From positions 142,652-159,051 of the forward strand of contig WELB01000147.1 of the NCBI GenBank assembly GCA_009602725.1: a stretch of DNA of 16,400 nt. The letters are read 5' to 3'. Origin of the DNA: Spirogloea muscicola (taxonomy: Eukaryota > Streptophyta > Zygnematophyceae > Spirogloeales > Spirogloeaceae). The position numbers and the translations under genes were made by a program. Below the pieces are notes generated by a model. The model was not told the origin of the DNA and searched no databases. It was given only the letters and a program-made list of their open reading frames with translations. Shown here piece by piece: positions 8,934 through 16,400 of this stretch; position 1 is the first letter of the stretch; every line of letters begins with the position of its first letter.

Positions 8934-9472
8934 GGTGGCAGCCGAGAACTCCGCCGTCATGCCGCTTCAGCAACGGGCCGACGGTCTCCACGCTCGTCGC
9001 GTCGACCTTGTGGCCACCCCACTAGCCGGCGGGCCACGTCTTCTCCTGGACGGGGTGACCACCGACTCATATGACCGCTCACATCCGACCCAGTGTGCCA
9101 CCAAGGCTGGGTATGCGGTAGCCTGCGCCGCTCGGGCCAAGGAGCTAAAATACGCAGATCACCCGCGGGGAGACGAGTTCTTCCCGCTCGCCATCGATAC
9201 GCACGGGGCGCTGGGCGCTCGGTGGCTCGAGCTGCTCAACCAGCTCTCACGCCACGCCATTGTCCACCGCTTCCATGGAGAGCTGACTCTCATGCAGCAG
9301 GGTCGCTAGCGCAGGTGTACCGCGCTTGGCCGTCTCGCTGCAGAGGTCTATGGCCCGCGCGCTGCAGCTGCGTGCAGGCAGAGCCCTCGCTGCTCCCTCT
9401 GGCTCTGGCCAGGGGACCCGCTTCCAGGAACCCAGTCTCTCAGACCTGAGGCTGCTTAGCAGGGGTTACTGA
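8934..9472 (+). pseudogene. Non-LTR retrotransposon copy E, 5'-truncated
   Basis: The reading AAENSAVMPLQQRADGLHAR, RVDLVATPLAGGP, LLLDGVTTDSYDRS, AARAKELKYADHPRGDEFF, LAIDTHGALGARWLELLNQL stays open from 8935 to a frameshift and stop near 9307. The tail continues in other frames (AGSLAQVYR) to LRLLSRGY and a stop at about 9470. The second nuclease motif reads DGV instead of DVV. Together with its UTR it forms the right arm of the inverted repeat with copy C. It is inactive. Confidence 0.77.
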
Positions 9473-9604
9473 GTGCTTCGTAGCTGCTTCGTTTCTTTTT
9501 TGTGCTCGTTGTTCTTTGTACTTCCCCTGGCCCCTTCTCGTCCTTTGTTCATTCTTTTGTGGGCTGGCTTTTTCCAGCCCCTATCCTCAATGGGCGAGCC
9601 CTTC
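8934..9604. repeat. Right arm of large inverted repeat
   Basis: Inverted partner of 7656-8334, covering copy E and the first 3' UTR module. The arms end abruptly on both sides; beyond 8934 and 9604 the flanks are unrelated to the partner's flanks. Confidence 0.85.
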
Positions 9605-9712
9605 TGCCCCACAGTCGCTGCTTAGCTCGTAGTTTGGCCCCTTCGAACCTTGTCAATTCTTTTCGGGCTGGCTTCTCACAGCCCTTGCCCCCATTGGGAG
9701 AGCCACTTCTTC
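9473..9712 (+). repeat. 3' UTR of copy E with two hairpin modules
   Basis: The first module is near 9530-9604 with stem-loop gggctggctttttccagccc (9561-9580). The second is at 9630-9712 with gggctggcttctcacagccc (9665-9684). The second module belongs to the 101-base exact repeat shared with 10434-10534. Confidence 0.75.
9612..9712 (+). repeat. 101-base perfect direct repeat, copy 1
   Basis: Identical base for base to 10434-10534. It is part of the retroelement 3' UTR. Perfect identity among otherwise diverged copies indicates a recent common origin or gene conversion. Confidence 0.92.
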
Positions 9713-9838
9713 TCCCTGGCAGGTTACTGAGCGGGTCAATCTATTGTAGGTTATGTAGGTCTTCAGATGTGCTTGCCTTTGTTCTTGGCCATTTGGCCTT
9801 CGTTTGTTTCAAATACACGAAATTTTTCCTGGCAGACC
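9713..9838. other. Unassigned A/T-richer stretch
   Basis: Between the UTR of copy E and the left end of copy F. I see no gene, hairpin or match to the retroelement; a short ggttactga at about 9722 may be a stray tail remnant. Confidence 0.4.
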
Positions 9839-10240
9839 CGGCCGCCGGTCAAAGGCCTGGCGGGCAAGCCGCTGAATGAGATCCAGCCAGCGGCTGCCGA
9901 AAGCCCCGTGTACATCCATCGCAGGGCCGCGAATTCTTTTGGGCTGGCCTCTCCCAGCCACCAGTTAATCTGGCCGCGCTTGCTCGAATTCATCCCCCAC
10001 CGGGTGATCAGCATGTTCTCGCTCCTTGCCCCGGGCCGCCTGGCCGACCGCGTTCCCTGCAGACGACGCCGATCTGGTGGGATTGAGCGGAGTCGATGCC
10101 GTCAGTTGTCACCACATCAGCGATGATGCGGGGACCGCCGCCGGGCGGGATGGCGACCAGGTCGGCGCGGCGCGTGTGGGGCTGGCCGTCCGCGCCCAGC
10201 CGGATGGGCATGATGGAGGAGTCCTCCACCGCGACCTTAA
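9839..10240 (-). pseudogene. Non-LTR retrotransposon copy F, internal fragment (nuclease-like domain)
   Basis: On the minus strand: VAVEDSSIMPIRLGADGQPH, RRADLVAIPPGGGPRIIADV (D-x14-D kept), a frameshift, AGNAVGQAARGKE, HADHPVGDEF, a 49-base insertion with a GAATTC at each end (9931-9936 and 9986-9991), then, after a frameshift, MDVHGAFGSRWLDLIQRLAR and QAFDRR. It ends at about 9839, just before the tail segment. At about 10240 it joins copy G, which lies in the opposite orientation and supplies the missing tail. Confidence 0.75.
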
Positions 10241-10245
10241 AGCCA

Positions 10246-10389
10246 GCCGTCTCCCTCCAGCGGTCCATGGCCCACGCCTTGCATCTGCGTGCTGGCCGTG
10301 CTCTCGCTGCGGCCTCCGGCTTTCGTCAGGGGGATAGTTTACCGGCAGCTAGTCTGTCGGATGTGAGGCTCCTCACTCGTAACTACTAA
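10246..10389 (+). pseudogene. Non-LTR retrotransposon copy G, tail fragment
   Basis: An open run AVSLQRSMAHALHLRAGRAL, then ASGFRQGDSLPAASLSDVRL and LLTRNY, with stop at 10387-10389. It is followed by a 3' UTR through 10534. It resembles copy A more than copies C and E. It abuts inverted copy F with only a few ambiguous bases at the junction. Confidence 0.75.
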
Positions 10390-10534
10390 GCGGTCCATCC
10401 TCCCCCGTTCTGCCATAGCCTCTTCAGGCCCCGCAGTCGCTGCTTAGCTCGTAGTTTGGCCCCTTCGAACCTTGTCAATTCTTTTCGGGCTGGCTTCTCA
10501 CAGCCCTTGCCCCCATTGGGAGAGCCACTTCTTC
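10390..10534 (+). repeat. 3' UTR of copy G, including the 101-base perfect repeat copy 2 (10434-10534)
   Basis: It follows the copy G stop directly. It contains the stem-loop gggctggcttctcacagccc. The last 101 bases are identical to 9612-9712. It ends where inverted copy H begins. Confidence 0.85.
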
Positions 10535-10539
10535 CGAGA

Positions 10540-10798
10540 ACACCCCCTGCATACCATCTCGCAGGAGGTCCTGGGAAGCGGTCCGCTCGCCCCCGTGCGC
10601 GAAACGGAGCATATGGGCAGCCAGCTCCGCAGGTTCAGCGTGACGGGCACCGCACTCGCACTGAGTGACGCCCACGAGGCAGGGAGGGAGGAGGCCCAAG
10701 AGCCGGTGGACCGCCGTCCTGAAAACCTCATTGGGCATGGTGAGCGCCGTTTGGAGTGGGAGCGCTGATAACCACGCCGCCGGCCCAAGGCGCCCCAA
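10540..10798 (-). pseudogene. Non-LTR retrotransposon copy H, RT-end and zinc-finger fragment
   Basis: The minus strand stays open and reads AAWLSALPLQTALTMPNEVF, RTAVHRLLGLLPPCLVGV, TQCECGARHAEPAELAAHML, then GGERTASQDLLRDGMQGVFS. It has the clearest CxCG of the finger, although the distal Cys seen in copy C is Phe here. It ends at about 10540 against the UTR of copy G. Confidence 0.75.
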
Positions 10799-10803
10799 GA
10801 AAA

Positions 10804-10981
10804 AGGACTAACCTTCAAAACACTGCAAAACACATAGACGATGCAGAGGGAAGCTCAGTACCCACGAGTGAGCAACATCAGGTCTGAGTAGCGCGCTGCA
10901 GGAAAGAGGAATTCCGCCTAGACCCAGAGGCGGCGGCCATAGCACGGCCGCTCGCTTGTGGACGGCGTGGGCAAGGGAGCG
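10804..10981 (-). pseudogene. Non-LTR retrotransposon copy I, tail fragment with start of 3' UTR
   Basis: Close match to 8694-8872 (copy D), including the TLLTRGY-type end with stop at 10855-10857. It breaks off at 10981, where an unrelated minus-strand UTR module begins. Truncation at nearly the same kind of site as its relatives supports repeated incomplete reverse transcription or later rearrangement. Confidence 0.7.
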
Positions 10982-11510
10982 GCCAGCCCAAAGGAATGGA
11001 CAAGGTCTGTGAAGGGTCGTTAGAGAAGTGGCACTTCCAATGGGGGCAAGGGCTGTGAAAAGCCAACCCGAAAAAGAATTGACAAAGGTTCGAAGGGACC
11101 CCATGGAGGGTCGTTAAGCCTCGCCGAGCGAACGATGACTCTTCCGAGTATACAGCGATGGCTGTAGTGGACAGCCCAGAAATAGTAAGAACAGCCCAGA
11201 AAAGAATGCACAAGGCTTGAAGGGGCGTTCGGAACCCCTACATTGACAGAAAAGCGCCTTCTCCATGGCCGCACGTGGGAGCGACTATTCGGCTGGCTCA
11301 CAGGCCCTCGCCTTACGTTGAGAGAGCTGTTTTATGAAGCAAGTAGCAGCTGGGAACGAGAAGAAGCTCTCCCACAGAGAGCTCTTTCACATTAGGAGAG
11401 CCAATTCTTCTTTCACAGAGAGAAGCTCTTCCAAAGGGGACAGATATTGTGTACAAGAGAGGCCAGCCCATTTAGTTGGACAAGGTCAAACGAAGCCGGA
11501 AAGTGTAATA
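10982..11510 (-). repeat. Decayed minus-strand 3' UTR modules
   Basis: The first module, 11020-11110, keeps the order of the UTR in reverse, with stem-loop gggctgtgaaaagccaaccc at 11051-11070, where one pair is a G-U wobble. Further weak modules lie around 11180-11225, 11370-11450 and 11460-11490 (cagccca, gacaagg and ggagagcca blocks). There is no gene. Confidence 0.55.
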
Positions 11511-11765
11511 ACGCAGCTTCACAAATGGCTACGATTAATTAGGAGCCGAAAGCTCTGCCACGCCGAGGCCTAGAGGCGGCAGCCAAGGAGCGGGCTGCCT
11601 GCAAAGGGGCCCAGAAATGCAAACCATGCAAACACGGAGGTCACTACGGATGGGTGCAAAAAGCTGGAAAAGCTGGAAGAGTCGACCAAGACCCAGATGC
11701 AGCAGCCAAGGCGCAGCCTGCAAATACACTGCAAATGCCTGGGAACCCCGGAGCAAGATGGAGAG
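11511..11765 (-). pseudogene. Two decayed retroelement tail fragments (copy J)
   Basis: Minus-strand readings such as SQAFAVYLQAAPWLLHLGLG (about 11740-11680) and a second, similar block at about 11610-11560 resemble the Ala-rich tail of copies D and I. Both lack a clean stop and are heavily mutated. The assignment rests on order and weak similarity only. Confidence 0.4.
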
Positions 11766-11824
11766 GTGCGGAACGGAGAGGTGCCTGAGGAGTGCCCAAA
11801 TATCTACGCTGCCATTGCACTATA

Positions 11825-11965
11825 ACAGCATTGATACAACAGAATCAACGAAGTCGGCGGAGGAGGCGGGCCACGCGGTTGGCAAGGCTGCAGGCGCTAA
11901 AGGAGCATAAGTATGCAGACCACATTGTCAGCATCAGGAGAAGCAATGTCTCATCAATCCCTGAA
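11825..11965 (+). pseudogene. Retroelement copy K, short nuclease-domain remnant
   Basis: The plus strand reads DTTESTKSAEEAGHAVGKAA, then after a frameshift LKEHKYADHIV, matching AGHAVGKAA of copy B and KELKYADHP of copy E. Nothing recognisable follows. Confidence 0.5.
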
Positions 11966-12715
11966 GGAGGCCAAATACCACGTCAACATCACGAGGTGAG
12001 TGACATGTGGTCAGTCTTCTACGTGCGCCCTTCACAACGTTGGACACGGACGGGCGCACTTGCTCACGGGTGGCGGCTGCCCATCACCTCCTTATCTACA
12101 GTGTCACCACCAACAACCACAATGCCTGGTGCTGTGTGCGCCCTTGGCCAGATAGGGCACTGGCTCCTGCCAATCCATGGAGGCGGCCAGTCCATAGTAG
12201 AGTGGACCAGTTCATCAAAAAGCAGCTGGCCAACTTTCATGTCTGCAGTTGTGCATGTGCATAACTTTCTGCAAGCAGTGGGTGTAATTGGAGCTTCTTC
12301 TCAGCATACATTAGGGAGGTGCAGCATCCCTTACATTGTTCAACAACAGCTATAGCTGATATGTGGTACTTGCGGCTAGGACAGGCACTGCACGACAAGC
12401 CTCGGATTCAAACTTACATTTCAACAAATTGGTCATCTGTAAATATCTATACAGATTCCTGCACCTTCAGCAACGATCGCTTTCCTTTGAAGAGCATGCA
12501 TCGCAGCTTAGCTGCACGGGCACCATGACTTGGCCTGCTTGATGATGGCCAAGTCATAGTGCTGGAGAATACCAGGACTACCAGTATCACTCAATTTCTC
12601 GTAATCAATGAGGATGTATGGTGGATAACGAATGGCTATTCCTCATGTCATTGCGAGCTACAATAAGGGTACAGAAGGTGAGCCCGGACTCACTGCGGGC
12701 CGTAACCCCGCTCCT
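11966..12715. other. Spacer downstream of LRR-RLK gene 2, no recognised gene
   Basis: Lower GC than the surroundings. Plus-strand ORFs of up to about 187 codons pass through the left part but show no domain I recognise. It should include the 3' UTR of gene 2 near 12715. A perfect 11-base inverted repeat lies at 12525-12535 and 12547-12557. Confidence 0.45.
12525..12557. repeat. Short perfect inverted repeat (11-base arms, 11-base loop)
   Basis: atgacttggcc and ggccaagtcat are exact complements. It could form a hairpin in the 3' region of gene 2 or be a footprint of a small element. No function can be assigned. Confidence 0.7.
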
Positions 12716-15700
12716 CTACAATCCAGGTAGCTGTGAAGCTGGCCGGGAGCCAAAGCTGCGAAGATCCTCCAGCAGCTGGACAACATGGCCCATCGACGGC
12801 CGTGAGGCCGCAGCCTGCTGCGTGCACACCAGCCCCAGCCTGAGCATGCCAAACATCTCGTCCTCGAGCTCGCCACTTTGCGCCGCAGCCGTAGGGTTGG
12901 CGCTGTTGTCGGCTAGGAGTGCGAACAGGGTGGGGTCAAGCAGAACATGTGAAGGTGCGGCCTCCTGCAGCAGACGTGCGACCCACAACACGATGCTGCC
13001 ATCGCCATCAACTGACGCAAACTGGATGTTGGTAGGCTGGCGTCCTGTGACGAGCTGCAGCAGCACTATGCCAAAGCTGAAGACGTCGCTCTTTTCATTC
13101 ACCTGGCCACTCACCGCATACTCGGGTGCTAGGTAACCAATTGTACCTGGCCATGGTGATGCAATCATACAAAATGCTTCAGCGAGCAGGTTTATGCAAG
13201 AGCACAAGCATGCAAGACCTGAAACAAAGGACGGCTCCTTCAATACAATGACATATATGACAGGCCCAATGCTACTTGGCTCACCAGCTACAACTGTGCT
13301 GACGTGTGTGTCTGTGAGATCGAAATGCTTGGCAAGGCCAAAGTCAGCCACGCGAGCTTCGCCCTGCTCGGTGAGCAGGATATTTGCCGGCTTGATATCA
13401 CGATGCACCACTCTCGGCGTGCACTCCTCGTGCAAGTATCTGTAACGGTGGTCCACAAGTTGTTTATGCCACAAGAGCAGTGCAGAGCAAATGCCATCTG
13501 TCAGCAGGACTATGTGACGACTGCTGAGAGGAGTAGATGCACATATGCAGGAGGCATGCATATGATAGCATACTACCTGATCCCGCGAGCAGCGCCCAGT
13601 GCTACTTTTTGGCGAAATGCCCAGGGGTCAAGCTTGGCGAGCAGGGGGAGGTCCTTGTGAAGCGCTTCCTCCAAGCTGCTGCCGTTCACGTAGTCATAAA
13701 TAATCAGGAGCTCCTGATTGGCAGACGGGCCAGAGCTGGCATAGTAGCCGCGCAGCACCACCAGGTTGATGTGCTTGATGCTGCTGAGTGTCTCCACCTC
13801 TGCGAGGAATTCCTTGGGCCCCTGGTTCCCGCCCGTCACCAGCTTTTTGATTGCCAGAACCAGGCCCGACGGGAGCACCGCTCTGCAAAGGTGGAAACGA
13901 CATCAGGAAGAAAGACCCCTTGACTGTAGGTGACAAAGGAAAGAGGTGACTGAAAGCATAGACTCAAGCCATGAAGCAGGCTAGCTTCATTGTAGGACAA
14001 CCGAAGTGCAGGCTTACTTGTACACGGAGCCAAAGCCGCCACGGCCTATGAGGTGTTTGTCGCTGAAATTCTCTGTTGCAGCCAGGATGTCGTCCATGGT
14101 GAACTGGCTCTTTTCATGGGATAGAAAGTGCACCAGGCCCGTACGATACGCTTTGCCGCTGCTGCCGTCAGACAACCCCGCGGTGTCTGTAGCTAGAGAC
14201 CAACGGATTCCTTTGGAGGAAAACAACCAATCTAAGAAGTGCAGACTAGAAGGGGCCTCGTGAGCTCGCATCTGCTTGACCAAGACAAGGCCCAGTACCA
14301 CCACTACTGCTGCAGCAGCAAGCACAATGCCTACAATGCCTCCGGTGGAGAGGCTTGGGGAGCTACTGTGGGACAACAACACCGAGGTGCATGGAGGGAG
14401 GGGCCCGCCGCACAGGTCCGCATTGCCCAAATAGCTGCTGGCATTGAACGCCGCAAAGACGCCACCTGTGGGCACGGCGCCGCTGAGGTTGTTGGTGGAG
14501 ACGTTGAACTGGGTCAGGTTGGGAATGCTGGCGAGCGTAGCAGGAATAACACCCTCCAGCTTGTTGGCAGACAGGTCCAGATCTTGCAGGAATGACAGCT
14601 GCCCAAGCGTCAGTGGGATGGCTCCATGGAAGTGGTTGGCGTGCAGCGACAGGCTCCGCAGGTTGACAAGCGCGCCAAGGCTCGCCGGCAACAGGCCCGA
14701 CAGCTGCGCCAGAGTGCTCACAAGCTCGAGTTAGACCTGACTGGCCTGCTCAGCTTTGCAGTCTTCAAAATGAAGCTGTAAGGCAGTTGCAACTCAAGCA
14801 GGCAGCACAAGAGCTCTGCTAGCAGGTGGACCATGCACTGACGGAGTTCACCTGATTGTTATCAAGCTGGAGGTACTGCAGGCTTGTCACATTCCCAAGA
14901 TCAGATGGGAGCGACCCGCTGAAGTTGTTGCTGGACAGGTCGAGGCTATAGAGCGTGCTAAGAGTGGCGGCTCCAGTAGTAGGAATGCTGCCGCCGAGCC
15001 TGTTGCTTGAGAGGTCCAGAACGACCAGGCTGGGCGCGGCCAGCAGCTTGGAGGGCAGGCCACCAGAGAGCATGTTGTTGCCCAGGTAGATTCCGGACAG
15101 GAGCAGGAGGCGCGAGAGCGCTAGCGGAATGCTGCCTGACAGCCTATTACTGCTGAGATCAATCATCGTGAGGTGCGAGCAATTGGCGAGCTCCATCGGG
15201 ATGGTGCCCGTGAGGGAATTCTCACTAAGGATGAGGATCTGCAGCTGACGTAGAGCTCCGAAGCTGCGCGGTATGGCACCGGTCAGCCGATTGCTGGCCA
15301 TCTCCAAGTTCTAAAGCCTGTGCAGGCTGCCAATCTCCGGGGGAAGTCCACCCGAAAGGTTGTTGATGCCCATGTTGAGATTCACCACTGATCGCAAGCT
15401 GCCAAGACTTGCAGGGATGCTGCCATTGAGACGGTTGAAGGAGACGTCAAGCCGTTGCACCGAGGCTAAGCTGCCAAGGGTTGCAGGGATTGGCCCCGTG
15501 AGGCTGTTATTAAAGAGGTACAGAAGCTGCACCCGGTGGAGAGCGCCGAGGCTTGCTGGGATGCTGCCAGTCAGGAAGTTGTCGTACAGCCGCAGATCTG
15601 TCAGCTCCGAGAGGCTGCCGAGCTGTGGTGGGATGCTGCCAGTTAGTCGGTTGTCGTCGAGGGAAAGTGAAATGAGCAAAGACAGGTTGCCGATTGTCGC

Positions 15701-16400
15701 GGGGATGCTGCCAGTGAGCAGATTGCCACTTAGCCACAGCGTCCGCAGCGGAAGAGCGCCGAGGCACGCCGGAATGCTACCACTCAGGTTGTTGTACGGG
15801 AGCTTCAGCTCCTCCAGCAGGCGGCACTTGCAGATGCCGTGCGGGATCGGGCCCGAGAAGCTGTTGTATGACATGTCCAGGTGCCTGAGCACCGGCACGG
15901 CTGTGAAGTCAGGAACACGGCTGCTCAGCTGGTTCGAGGCGAGCTTGAGGTAGTAGAGCAAAGGCAGCGAGCCGCCGGCGAGGCACGCGGGAAGCACGCC
16001 GGTGAGGCCGTTGCCCTGCAGGTCCAGGATGACCAGCGCCGAGGCGTTGCACAGTGCTGCCGGAACGGCGCCGGTTAGGACGTTGAAGCCGAGGCCCAGG
16101 AAGTTGAGGCGCGGCAGGCGGCCCAGCGCCGGCGGGATGGCGCCGCTAAGGCTGTTGTTGTACAGCAGGAGCTGCTGCAGCGCCGCCAGGCCGCCAAGCT
16201 CTGGCGGGATGGGGCCCGCCAGGAAGTTGCTGCTCAGGTCCAGCTGCTCCATGGCCGCCAGCCCGCCGAGCGCGGCGGAGATGCCACCATACAGGCCAAA
16301 CGCCTGGAGGTTGAGCAGCGTGACGCGGCCGCCGCGGCAGGCGACGCCTGCCCAGCTGCCATTGCCGGCGCCGCAGGGGCCGCCGCCGCCGCCGCCGCCG
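12716..16400 (-). CDS. Leucine-rich-repeat receptor-like Ser/Thr kinase (gene 2), 5' partial, one premature stop (possible pseudogene)
   Basis: Paralogue of gene 1, same strand. Exons (minus): beyond 16400 to 14852, 14703-14018, 13882-13577, 13439-13285, 13146-12716. All introns are GT-AG and sit at the same positions and phases as in gene 1; exons 3 and 4 have identical lengths (306 and 155). It encodes the LRRNT cap (PCGAGNGSWAGVAC) after a poly-Gly run at the window edge, about 23 LRRs, a C-cap ([13 protein letters not shown]), a membrane helix (GIVGIVLAAAAVVVVLGLVL), and an RD kinase: [44 protein letters not shown]. An in-frame TAG at 15313-15311 interrupts the ectodomain where gene 1 has Gln (LHRL-stop-NLEM against LHNLQGLEL). 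Everything else is intact. It ends in TAG. The signal peptide lies outside the window. Nonsense mutation is the simplest reading; a base error is possible. Confidence 0.9.

Noticed and set aside
7656-9604. The inverted repeat as terminal inverted repeats of a DNA transposon
   Set aside because: The arms are coding and UTR sequence of a retroelement, the spacer holds more of the same family (copies C and D), and no transposase is present.
11792-12355. 187-codon plus-strand ORF
   Set aside because: Its start lies in a decayed retroelement fragment read in a mixed frame, and the rest shows no recognisable domain; no support for a gene.
12716-16400. Reassigned genetic code (TAG = Gln) for the premature stop
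   Set aside because: No TAG or TAA occurs inside the 1058 codons of gene 1, and gene 2 has just one; a nonsense mutation or base error is simpler.

Overview
This looks like a nuclear fragment from a green-lineage eukaryote (an alga or an early-diverging streptophyte is my best guess; the species cannot be named). It is GC-rich and has short GT-AG introns of 118-155 bases. It carries two plant-style leucine-rich-repeat receptor-like kinases (LRR-RLKs) and a dense graveyard of retroelement fragments. The fragment starts and ends beside CGG/CCG triplet repeats and has one N after a 52-base T run, so it may be a whole contig with weak joins.

Layout: 1-330 is a GC-rich repeat whose diverged second copy lies at 7240-7590. 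430-2990 holds two tandem plus-strand remnants (A and B) of a non-LTR retrotransposon, with reverse-transcriptase, zinc-finger and restriction-like-endonuclease remains. 3223-6941 (minus) is LRR-RLK gene 1 in five exons, 1058 codons, with kinase motifs intact but no in-frame ATG. 6942-7240 is its disturbed 5' flank. 7240-11960 is a nest of at least eight further 5'-truncated, inverted or rearranged copies of the same element (C to K) and their hairpin-bearing 3' UTR modules, including a ~0.67 kb inverted repeat and a structure like LINE twin priming. 11961-12715 is unexplained spacer. 12716-16400 (minus) is LRR-RLK gene 2, a paralogue in the same orientation with identical intron positions and phases. 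It runs off the window and carries one in-frame TAG where gene 1 has Gln.

Functionally, the two kinases would be plasma-membrane receptors: about 23 extracellular LRRs, one membrane helix and a cytosolic RD-type Ser/Thr kinase. Their ligands are unknown. The retroelement copies are all broken; they explain nearly all DNA outside the two genes. I found no CRISPR array, tRNA, rRNA or prokaryotic operon. I see no clearly new cellular system. The best leads are the retroelement family (finger plus D-x14-D nuclease plus a conserved C-terminal tail and 3' hairpin modules) and the status of the two receptor genes.
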